From the NCBI GenBank assembly GCA_963665705.1, contig OY762448.1:186001-250000 (forward strand): a stretch of DNA of 64,000 bases, read 5' to 3'. A model generated the notes under the pieces. That model had not been told where the DNA came from, made no database searches, and was given only the letters and a program-made list of their open reading frames with translations. The DNA comes from Saccharicrinis sp963665705. Lineage in GTDB: Bacteria; Bacteroidota; Bacteroidia; Bacteroidales; Marinilabiliaceae. A program made the translations under genes and the position numbers. Positions 1-6,552 of this stretch are shown piece after piece. Position 1 is the first letter of the stretch. Each line of letters starts with the position of its first letter.

Positions 1-48
1 TGCTATCCGGTACCTGTAGATAACATTAAATTATCAAGTTTAGAATAA
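1..48 (+). CDS. C-terminal end of an upstream protein (partial)
   Basis: An open frame runs in from the window edge and stops with TAA at 46-48, giving a 15-residue tail that ends KLSSLE. A strong terminator begins 7 bases later, which fits a genuine gene end. The piece is too short to identify, so no function is given. Confidence 0.45.
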   Translation, partial: CYPVPVDNIKLSSLE

Positions 49-54
49 TATATA

Positions 55-82
55 ACGCCTCCAAATTGGAGGCGTTTTTTAT
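55..82 (+). terminator. Rho-independent terminator
   Basis: An 8-bp perfect stem (ACGCCTCC at 55-62 with GGAGGCGT at 68-75) has a 5-base loop and is followed by a run of T. It ends the transcript of the partial gene at the window edge. Confidence 0.85.
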
Positions 83-107
83 TTTAACCCTTTTTACGTG
101 TCAGGAT

Positions 108-139
108 GTTGGGGATGCCAAAAAAATAGAATAAATTTG
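108..139 (+). promoter_or_regulatory. Bacteroidetes-type promoter of the purF-like gene
   Basis: TAAATTTG at 132-139 matches the -7 consensus TAnnTTTG exactly. GTTG at 108-111, 20 bases upstream, is one mismatch from the -33 box TTTG. The start codon lies 32 bases downstream. The consensus is known for the primary sigma factor of Bacteroidetes; use here is inferred. Confidence 0.65.
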
Positions 140-171
140 CGGTTTCTTAAAAATAGTTAGTCTCTTAAAAT

Positions 172-2073
172 ATGAGCGAGCAGATTAAGCATGAGTGTGG
201 TTTTGTGTTGATTAGATTACGCAAGCCTTTACAGTATTACAAAGAGAAGTATGGTTCATGGCGATACGGACTAAACAAGCTCTACTTGTTAATGGAAAAG
301 CAACACAATAGAGGGCAGGATGGTGCAGGCGTTGTAAGCTTGAAAATTGATCAACAATCAGGATCAAGATATTTGTCCCGATCAAGGTCAAATGCAGCAA
401 ACCCTATTCAGGATGTATTTAATGACATCGATAACCGTTTTAATCGCGTTGAAGGTGTTACTCCTGAATTAATGAAAGATCCGGTTTGGGCGAAGGAGAA
501 TTTGCCTTTCTGCGGAGAACTCTATTTAGGACACTTACGGTATGGAACTTTTGGAAAACATAGTATTGACTATGTTCATCCTGTTATGAGAGAAAATAAC
601 TGGCGTTCCAGGAATCTTGTTTTAGCAGGTAATTTTAACCTTACCAATGTTGATGAAATCTTTAGAAGTTTGGAAGATTTAGGTCAGCATCCAAAAGATT
701 TTACAGATACTGTAACTATTCTTGAAAATATAGGCCATTTTCTGGATGAGGAAAATCAAATGTTATTCCGTCAGTATAAAAATGAAGGTTTTACAAACAA
801 AGATATTTCTCATCAGATAGAGGATAATCTGGATGTAAGAAAAATATTAGAACGTTCTAGTAGAAGATGGGATGGAGGTTATGTTATTTCTGGAATGTTT
901 GGTCATGGAGATGCTTTTGTAGCAAGAGATCCCTGGGGTATTCGCCCTGCCTCATACTATATTGATGATGAAATTGTTGTAGTGGCTTCAGAAAGAGCTG
1001 TTATACAAACTGCCATGAATGTTGGAATTAGAGAGGTGCAGGAATTGCGTCCCGGATATGCTTTGGTTATTAAGAAAAATGGAGAAGTAAAAGAAGAAGA
1101 AGTTCGTGTTCCACAAGAAAGGCGTTCTTGTTCTTTTGAAAGAATTTATTTTTCAAGAGGTAGTGATAAGTTTATTTATCAGGAAAGAAAAGAGTTGGGA
1201 CGTTTATTGGCTCCAATTCTTTTGGAAAAAGTAAATTATAATATAGAGCAAACAGTATTTTCGTATATTCCCAATACTGCAGAAACAGCTTTTTATGGAA
1301 TGGTAGATGGTGTTCGTAAATTAGTAAATGAACGTAAAATTGACCAAATACTAGGAGAAGGTAAAGAATTAACAAGGGAAGCATTATCTGAAATTATACA
1401 TGTTCAACCTCGCGTTGAAAAGATGGCTATTAAAGATGTTAAAATGAGAACTTTCATTGCTGATGATGAAAGCAGAGATGATCTTGTTGCGCATGTTTAT
1501 GACGTCACTTATGGTATTGTAAAGAATCAAGAAGATACTCTTGTTGTTATTGATGATTCTATTGTTCGAGGTACTACTTTAAAGAAAAGTATTCTTAGAA
1601 TTTTAGACCGACTTCATCCGAAAAAAATAATTATAGTATCTTCAGCTCCTCAGATTCGTTACCCTGATTGTTATGGTATAGACATGGCGAAATTAGGAGA
1701 TTTCTGTGCCTTTCAAGCAGCTATTGCTCTTTTGAAGGATCGTGGAATGCAATCTGTAATTGATGATGTGTATAAGAAATGTAAGGAGCAAGAAAATTTA
1801 CCTAAGGAAGAGATAGTAAATTATGTAAGAGAAATATATAAGCCATTTACTGTTGAAGAAGTTTCTGAAAAAATTGCAAAAATGTTAACTCCGGATAATC
1901 TTGATGCAGAAGTGGAAGTTGTTTATCAAACTATTGAAAATCTGCACGTTGCTTGTCCGAATGATAATGGGGACTGGTATTTTACAGGTAAGTATCCGAC
2001 TGCTGGAGGTAATAAAGTTGTCAATCAATCATTTATTAATTTTGTAGAAGGTAGAAATACCAGAGCATATTAA
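172..2073 (+). CDS. purF: Amidophosphoribosyltransferase family protein (PurF-like, long form)
   Basis: PurF converts PRPP and glutamine to 5-phosphoribosylamine, the first step of purine synthesis in the cytoplasm. The N-terminal class II glutaminase domain has its nucleophile as Cys9 after an 8-residue propeptide (HECGF), and Arg123 lies in LRYGT. The C-terminal phosphoribosyltransferase domain has an intact PRPP loop at 457-469 (VVIDDSIVRGTT). At 633 residues it is well above the usual 470-510. The oxyanion-hole motif usually written HNGNL reads GNFNL at 153-157, so the Gly is replaced by Phe155. Bacteroidetes often carry such a long PurF paralogue. The family is certain; whether it is the main purine enzyme or a divergent relative is not. 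It has its own promoter and terminator, so it is probably monocistronic. Confidence 0.85.
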   Translation: MSEQIKHECGFVLIRLRKPLQYYKEKYGSWRYGLNKLYLLMEKQHNRGQDGAGVVSLKIDQQSGSRYLSRSRSNAANPIQDVFNDIDNRFNRVEGVTPELMKDPVWAKENLPFCGELYLGHLRYGTFGKHSIDYVHPVMRENNWRSRNLVLAGNFNLTNVDEIFRSLEDLGQHPKDFTDTVTILENIGHFLDEENQMLFRQYKNEGFTNKDISHQIEDNLDVRKILERSSRRWDGGYVISGMFGHGDAFVARDPWGIRPASYYIDDEIVVVASERAVIQTAMNVGIREVQELRPGYALVIKKNGEVKEEEVRVPQERRSCSFERIYFSRGSDKFIYQERKELGRLLAPILLEKVNYNIEQTVFSYIPNTAETAFYGMVDGVRKLVNERKIDQILGEGKELTREALSEIIHVQPRVEKMAIKDVKMRTFIADDESRDDLVAHVYDVTYGIVKNQEDTLVVIDDSIVRGTTLKKSILRILDRLHPKKIIIVSSAPQIRYPDCYGIDMAKLGDFCAFQAAIALLKDRGMQSVIDDVYKKCKEQENLPKEEIVNYVREIYKPFTVEEVSEKIAKMLTPDNLDAEVEVVYQTIENLHVACPNDNGDWYFTGKYPTAGGNKVVNQSFINFVEGRNTRAY

Positions 2074-2099
2074 AAATTGAATTGACATTTAAAATATAT

Positions 2100-2135
2100 A
2101 TGGCTGTTTCATTTTTAGAGGCAGCCGTTTTTATT
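2100..2135 (+). terminator. Terminator of the purF-like gene
   Basis: An 11-bp stem (2100-2110 with 2118-2128) includes three G-U pairs, has a 7-base loop, and is followed by TTTTATTTTCTTTT. It runs into the stop codon of the convergent minus-strand gene. Confidence 0.75.
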
Positions 2136-3270
2136 TTCTTTTATTAAGTATTCTTTGAGCTGTATTTAAGTAGCTGTATGCGTCACTTGGATGATGTTTA
2201 ATATAATCTCGACTTCGTTTGTGACCAAGGCGTACAACAATAGCATTTTCATCTTCTAAAATAAAAATATATTGCCCTAAAATTCCTCGTGCATAGGGAA
2301 TGTGTTTTCCATTGTAGTCTATTATCCACCATTGGTATCCATAAAAATCAACATTTTTCTTGGTTTCATGATCAATTAAATAGGATGCAGGATGTATAGA
2401 ACTTTCAATGTATTCTTCCGGGAATAATTGTTTATTATTTATGTTTCCTTGGTTCAGAATGATTTTTCCAATTCGGGCAAAATCTCTTGCATTGCTATTT
2501 AGGCAACAGTAAGCTTTTTCGTGTCCGTTATTTCTATCAAGGCTCCATAGGGCAGTATTTGTTGCACCAAGTGGATTCCATATTTTTTCATATGTGTATT
2601 CGGAAAGTGTTTTGCCTGTTGCGTTTTCAATTATTATTGCAAGCACTTGTGTATTGCCACTAAGGTATTTAAATTCTATTCCAGGTGTTTCGATTATCTT
2701 TAAACTTAATGCCAGTTCATTTATATTTTCTCCATAATAAGCCTTAGTGGTCATTGAAAAAGGGTTGATGTAGCTTTCGTTCCAATCTAGTCCAGAGCTC
2801 ATGGTTAGCAAATCTTTTATGCAAAGGTTGTTGTATGAGTCATTTTTAAACTCAGTAATAAATTCAGAAACGGATTGGTTAATGCTTTTTATAAAACCAT
2901 CTTGAATTGCAGCACCTATCAATAGTGATACGATGCTTTTTGAGGCAGAAAAGGAATTTGATAAAGAGTTTTCATTGTAATTGTCCCAGTATTCCTCATA
3001 AATTATAGAATCATTTTGGATGATGAGATAAGCTACAGATTCATACTTCTCAAGAGTATCTCTTTCTTGAGGTAAGAGCTTAAAATCCATATAGTCATAT
3101 GCAGTATTCCATGGATGTGGGTTGTTGGCAGGAATTTCTCTATTATAAAATATTTGGTAATCTTCAATTCCCGGAAACAAATGAATAAGTGCTTTTTTTA
3201 TATATGTGGGAGTTGCAGAATAAATAAATGCCACAACCATTAATATCATAAAGACTCTTATGCTTTTCAT
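2131..3270 (-). CDS. Serine hydrolase, beta-lactamase / class C family, exported
   Basis: This 379-residue protein begins with a hydrophobic signal or anchor segment (residues 4-19) and should act in the cell envelope. The active-site SxxK motif is SASK at 108-111 with Ser108 as nucleophile, followed by a hydrophobic helix. The tyrosine motif appears as YLSGNTQ, the form seen in 6-aminohexanoate-dimer hydrolase (NylB)-like and esterase members rather than in true beta-lactamases. The region around GYQWWIID is also typical of this group. It is probably an esterase, amidase or peptidase of unknown substrate, not a resistance enzyme. It stands alone: its stop codon abuts the convergent purF terminator, and 162 bases separate it from the gene upstream. 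Confidence 0.8.
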   Translation of the reverse strand: MKSIRVFMILMVVAFIYSATPTYIKKALIHLFPGIEDYQIFYNREIPANNPHPWNTAYDYMDFKLLPQERDTLEKYESVAYLIIQNDSIIYEEYWDNYNENSLSNSFSASKSIVSLLIGAAIQDGFIKSINQSVSEFITEFKNDSYNNLCIKDLLTMSSGLDWNESYINPFSMTTKAYYGENINELALSLKIIETPGIEFKYLSGNTQVLAIIIENATGKTLSEYTYEKIWNPLGATNTALWSLDRNNGHEKAYCCLNSNARDFARIGKIILNQGNINNKQLFPEEYIESSIHPASYLIDHETKKNVDFYGYQWWIIDYNGKHIPYARGILGQYIFILEDENAIVVRLGHKRSRDYIKHHPSDAYSYLNTAQRILNKRK

Positions 3271-3333
3271 ATACTCTAAATTTGCTTTTAATTGCCATAT
3301 GGAACTCTCAAATAAATTTGATCATTCTTTTGT

Positions 3334-3361
3334 ATGTAAATTTTGATTATCAAATTTACAT
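3334..3361. repeat. 28-bp near-palindrome between two minus-strand genes
   Basis: ATGTAAATTT..GAT at 3334-3347 is mirrored by ATC..AAATTTACAT at 3349-3361, with a single unpaired T. AAATTTGATCATTC at 3314-3327 resembles one arm again. No T-run follows on either strand, so an operator for the hydrolase gene is as likely as a terminator. Confidence 0.4.
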
Positions 3362-3432
3362 GGTCGTTTCATACATCTTAATTATAATAAATAACTATAC
3401 AAACTTAATAATATGAATTAAATGAAAGGTTA

Positions 3433-4917
3433 TTACTCTTCAGGTTGCCATTCTTTAAAATTAATAAGGTCAGGAAATGCTTCTGGTTTATAAATAGATT
3501 TTCCACTTAATGTTCTTAGGCACTCTTGTATTCCTTCAGAAACACTAGGGTGAGGATAAAATATTTTTAAAACTTCTTGTAAGCTATTACCTTGATTTAT
3601 TAAGTGAGCAACTGAAACGATATATGCCGATGCCTGAGGTCCTGCAGCTCTCATCCCAAGTATTCTAGGTTCCTCTTCACTACTAACTATTATTTTAACA
3701 AAACCATTTGTGTTTCTCATTGCAATAGCTCTGTTGACTAGTTGGTTTGAGTAATAGGCAACCTTATGAGGAATATTTTTGGCCTTTAGTTGTTTTTCAT
3801 TCATTCCCACAGATGCTAACTCTGGTTTGAAAAACATTAATGTTGACATGTTGGAATAGTCCAATGGGTATGATGGTGTTGAAGCTATTTTTTCAGCAGT
3901 TGTTCTACCTTGAAATTCAGCAACGCTATATAATTGTGTGTGTCCGGTAATGTCACCTGCTGCATATATGTGGCATTGATTATCTCCATCTTTTAACACG
4001 CAATCATCCGAAATATTTATAGTTCCTCTTTCAGTAGTTGTAATACCTATTTTTTCCAGACCTAAATTTTCAGTATTGGGAACTCGTCCAATAGCTACCA
4101 GTGCAACATCAACTTCAATAACTTTACTGTTTCCTGCATCATAATCCAGAATAACTTCCAGGTGATCCGGATGTTTCTTTATTGCTCTTAAATGGGCTGT
4201 ATGATGAACCATTACACCATTGTCTTCAAGGTTTTTTGCCACAAAACTACTTACATCGTCATCTTCGTATGGAAGAACTTTATTGGCACGGTCAAGTAAG
4301 TGTACTTCTGTTTGCTTAAAGTTACTGAAGATCGTTGCGAATTCACAGCCAATAATTCCAGAGCCAATGATAAGCATTCTTTCTGGAAATTTTTTAAGTT
4401 TGAGGATATCATCAGAATTAATGATTCTTTCGTGGTCAATATCTAAGCCCGGGGCCTGACGAGGTTTAGCGCCAGTAGCAATGATAAAGTGTTTTCCTTT
4501 AAGCTTTTTTATTTCTGTGTTGTTCTCGATTGATATGGTATATGGGTTAATAAATTTTGCCCAACCTCTTACAAGTGTAAGAGATCCGCTTTTTGATTTA
4601 TTTGATGAAAATGTTTCAATCTGACTTAACATTTGATATTGTTTCTCTTTAGCTGCATGAATAACAGTTTTAATTACTTTTGAGAAATCAACACTCAAAC
4701 TACCCGATCTATATCCTCTGTCTGTTCGCGCTGCAACCGCATAATCCATTGAAAGTTCATACATGGTTTTTGAAGTCAGAGCTCCATTCATTATACCCGC
4801 TCCACCAAGATGTGCTCCTTCTACAATACAGATGTTTAGACCGTAATCAAGTGCTCTCATTGCAGATGAATATCCTGCAGGTCCAGAGCCAATTACGATT
4901 AAATCATATTCTTTCAT
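3433..4917 (-). CDS. FAD-dependent pyridine nucleotide oxidoreductase, Lpd/SthA-like, without redox cysteines
   Basis: The whole 494-residue chain has the dihydrolipoamide dehydrogenase fold: FAD-binding GSGPAG at 10-15, a second Rossmann motif (IGSGIIGCE), the second FAD motif (AAGDITG), and a C-terminal dimer-interface domain with the His-Glu motif HPSVSE. The redox centre that normally reads GGTCLNVGCIPSK reads GGAGIMNGALTSK at 38-50. Both disulfide cysteines are therefore gone, replaced by Gly41 and Ala46. It cannot run ordinary disulfide chemistry. The nearest known behaviour is that of soluble transhydrogenase SthA, which passes hydride between NADH and NADP through FAD and also lacks the normal disulfide. 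No partner 2-oxoacid dehydrogenase genes are nearby. The fold is certain; the reaction is not known. Confidence 0.85.
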   Translation of the reverse strand: MKEYDLIVIGSGPAGYSSAMRALDYGLNICIVEGAHLGGAGIMNGALTSKTMYELSMDYAVAARTDRGYRSGSLSVDFSKVIKTVIHAAKEKQYQMLSQIETFSSNKSKSGSLTLVRGWAKFINPYTISIENNTEIKKLKGKHFIIATGAKPRQAPGLDIDHERIINSDDILKLKKFPERMLIIGSGIIGCEFATIFSNFKQTEVHLLDRANKVLPYEDDDVSSFVAKNLEDNGVMVHHTAHLRAIKKHPDHLEVILDYDAGNSKVIEVDVALVAIGRVPNTENLGLEKIGITTTERGTINISDDCVLKDGDNQCHIYAAGDITGHTQLYSVAEFQGRTTAEKIASTPSYPLDYSNMSTLMFFKPELASVGMNEKQLKAKNIPHKVAYYSNQLVNRAIAMRNTNGFVKIIVSSEEEPRILGMRAAGPQASAYIVSVAHLINQGNSLQEVLKIFYPHPSVSEGIQECLRTLSGKSIYKPEAFPDLINFKEWQPEE

Positions 4918-4982
4918 ATACTTCTATTCTTGAGAAAATTAAGAATCAGAGTTTCAATAAGTAGGTTTGGTTGAAAACGAAA

Positions 4983-5010
4983 ACAAAAAAAACTGCCTTA
5001 TGAGGCAGTT
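4983..5010 (-). terminator. Terminator of the Lys/Glu-rich gene
   Basis: An 8-bp stem (AACTGCCT 4991-4998 with AGGCAGTT 5003-5010) has a 4-base loop. Read on the minus strand, it is followed by a run of T. It sits 7 bases past the stop codon of the 200-residue gene. Confidence 0.8.
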
Positions 5011-5016
5011 TTTAAA

Positions 5017-5619
5017 TTATTCAGTTATTGATGCCTTTTCTTTTTTTATTCTTTCCTCAAATTCCTTGAGACCTTTTTCGGCATTTTCAATCTTTTCCTT
5101 TTTAACTTTGTATTCATCTTCAGAGAGTTGGCTTTTTTCTTTTTCAAGTTTATCTTTAGCATTCTTGATTTTTTCTTTTGCCTCTACAGTCTTTTCTTCT
5201 CCTTTGGTTACTACTTCATTCAGTTCTTTTTTCTTTTTTTCTTTGTACTGTTTTGCCTCTAAGGCTCTTTTTTGTCCGAATTCTTTACCTTCTTCAACTT
5301 TATCTTTACCATAGGCATTCCCCTTTTTGGCATTTTCTTTTGTTTTTTCGGTTAGATTCTTGTCATCTTCGTTAACGTCTTCAGTCTTTTCTTTGACTTT
5401 TTCTTCAGCTTCTTTCTCTTTTTTTTCAGCTTTTTCAAGTCCTTTTTTTCCTTTTTCTTCAGATTTATTTAAAGCCTGTTTGGTTTTATCTTTGCCTTCT
5501 TTAACTGATTTTTCAAGTTTCTCTTTCATATTGCTGTTAGCTTGTTGAGCAAATGAAGTTCCTGCTATAAGTAAGATTAGAAGAAATAAACCAGATGTTT
5601 TCTTTAATATATTAATCAT
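5017..5619 (-). CDS. Secreted Lys/Glu-rich coiled-coil protein, unknown function
   Basis: The protein has 200 residues. It has a clear signal peptide (about 1-24, ending SFAQQ), so the mature protein is periplasmic or outside the cell. The rest is almost only Lys, Glu, Ala, Asn and Asp in a repeating charged pattern (KxKEKxE, KGKKGLEKAEKK). It is predicted to be a long, highly soluble helix with heptad-like spacing and no cysteine. This composition recalls LEA-like or apolipoprotein-like helical proteins, but I recognise no family. It starts 4 bases after the stop of the small lipoprotein gene, so the two are very probably co-transcribed, and a terminator follows. The low-complexity sequence makes a distant homology search unreliable. 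Confidence 0.75.
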   Translation of the reverse strand: MINILKKTSGLFLLILLIAGTSFAQQANSNMKEKLEKSVKEGKDKTKQALNKSEEKGKKGLEKAEKKEKEAEEKVKEKTEDVNEDDKNLTEKTKENAKKGNAYGKDKVEEGKEFGQKRALEAKQYKEKKKKELNEVVTKGEEKTVEAKEKIKNAKDKLEKEKSQLSEDEYKVKKEKIENAEKGLKEFEERIKKEKASITE

Positions 5620-5623
5620 AATT

Positions 5624-5839
5624 TTATTCTAATTCGTTTAATAAATTGTCTAATTTTTCAGCAGAAGCTTTAATGCTATCCACCGTTACTTCAATAGATT
5701 CAGCTTCTTCCTCTATTTTTTCAATTGCTTCGGAAGAAGTTTCTTTTATTTCCGAAACTTCTTTTTGTTTTTCTTTTTTATTTCCACAGCCCAATGCTAT
5801 AAAACTTAATAACAAAAATGATAAGATTAATTTTTTCAT
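5624..5839 (-). CDS. Small Glu-rich lipoprotein
   Basis: A 71-residue protein with a lipoprotein signal (hydrophobic core, then IALGC with the lipidated Cys at 18), followed by Gly-Asn and a Lys/Glu-rich stretch. The mature part of about 53 residues is one predicted amphipathic helix (KEVSEIKETSSEAIEKI). It should be anchored in a membrane facing the periplasm or cell surface. It directly precedes the secreted Lys/Glu-rich protein in what looks like a two-gene operon with similar charge bias in both products, so the two may interact. No family is recognised. Confidence 0.7.
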   Translation of the reverse strand: MKKLILSFLLLSFIALGCGNKKEKQKEVSEIKETSSEAIEKIEEEAESIEVTVDSIKASAEKLDNLLNELE

Positions 5840-5942
5840 TGTATTTTATGTTTATGTTGAAAAATTATTGTTCTAAATTTATTAAAATAAAAGAAATAAT
5901 AGAATATAAACAGGATGAATTTAATTTTACATAGATTTAGAA

Positions 5943-5997
5943 TTTATCAGTTAGAAGATTAGTTATAGAGAATTTACTTCAATTTCTAACTGATAAA
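5943..5997. repeat. Perfect 14-bp inverted repeat with 27-base spacer
   Basis: TTTATCAGTTAGAA at 5943-5956 is the exact reverse complement of 5984-5997. It lies just past the stop codon of the hemerythrin gene. It could form a stem with a large loop in that gene's 3' end, or mark the ends of a very small mobile remnant. No T-run follows. Confidence 0.6.
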
Positions 5998-6030
5998 GTA
6001 TTTGTTTGAAAGTCAAAATCCTATTTGGTA

Positions 6031-6429
6031 TTATGCTTGTAAAATAGCACTTACGTAGGCTTTATCTTCTTTTTGTATGTGACTTATAAGCCAGTCTTTT
6101 AAAAAATTTGTTATCTCAAAAGATAAGACCATTTTACCTTCATTAAAACGTTTTTCCAAATCAGTGACTTTATCAATAAAGGCTTGATGCTTAATTTTAT
6201 GTTCTATTAATTCGCTGTAATTTGATTGGTGCAAAAGTTCCTCTTCTGTTTTAAAATGCACTTTAGTATAATCTTTCATCTTGTGAATTAGCTCTGAGAT
6301 TAGATCATTATTCGATTTTTGTGTAATTTCATCGTAGAAATCATTAATCATTTTTGCTAATTTTTTGTGTTGTTCGTCAATTACTTCAATGTTTAAATTG
6401 TACGAATCATTCCATTCAATTAATGCCAT
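6031..6429 (-). CDS. Bacteriohemerythrin
   Basis: A 132-residue four-helix protein that binds O2 at a non-haem di-iron site. All seven ligands of the family can be placed: His21, His58, Glu62 (HFKTE), His77, His81 (HKIKH), His117 and Asp122 (HIQKED). The N-terminus ALIEWNDSYNLNIEVID is typical of the family, so the ATG at 6429 is chosen over an in-frame ATG 69 bases upstream that would add an unrelated extension. There is no fused signalling domain and no signal peptide, so it is cytoplasmic. A role in oxygen storage, sensing or delivery is inferred and suits a microaerobic or facultatively anaerobic lifestyle. It appears monocistronic. Confidence 0.9.
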   Translation of the reverse strand: MALIEWNDSYNLNIEVIDEQHKKLAKMINDFYDEITQKSNNDLISELIHKMKDYTKVHFKTEEELLHQSNYSELIEHKIKHQAFIDKVTDLEKRFNEGKMVLSFEITNFLKDWLISHIQKEDKAYVSAILQA

Positions 6430-6552
6430 AATTTGTTTGTTTTGTTTTTCTGGTTGTTTTGTACGTGAAAAAACAAAAAAGCTAGGGAAGAGGTTCATTA
6501 TATATTGATAAATTCCTTTATTTATATCAATTCTAAAATAGATTGACAGCTA

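Noticed and set aside
4967..5548. Plus-strand Ser/Phe-rich frames opposite the Lys/Glu-rich gene
   Set aside because: They are the antisense of a low-complexity AAG/GAA-rich gene, which always gives Phe/Ser/Leu-rich open frames.
6430..6498. N-terminal extension of the hemerythrin frame
   Set aside because: It adds residues unlike any hemerythrin, and the internal ATG gives the standard family start.
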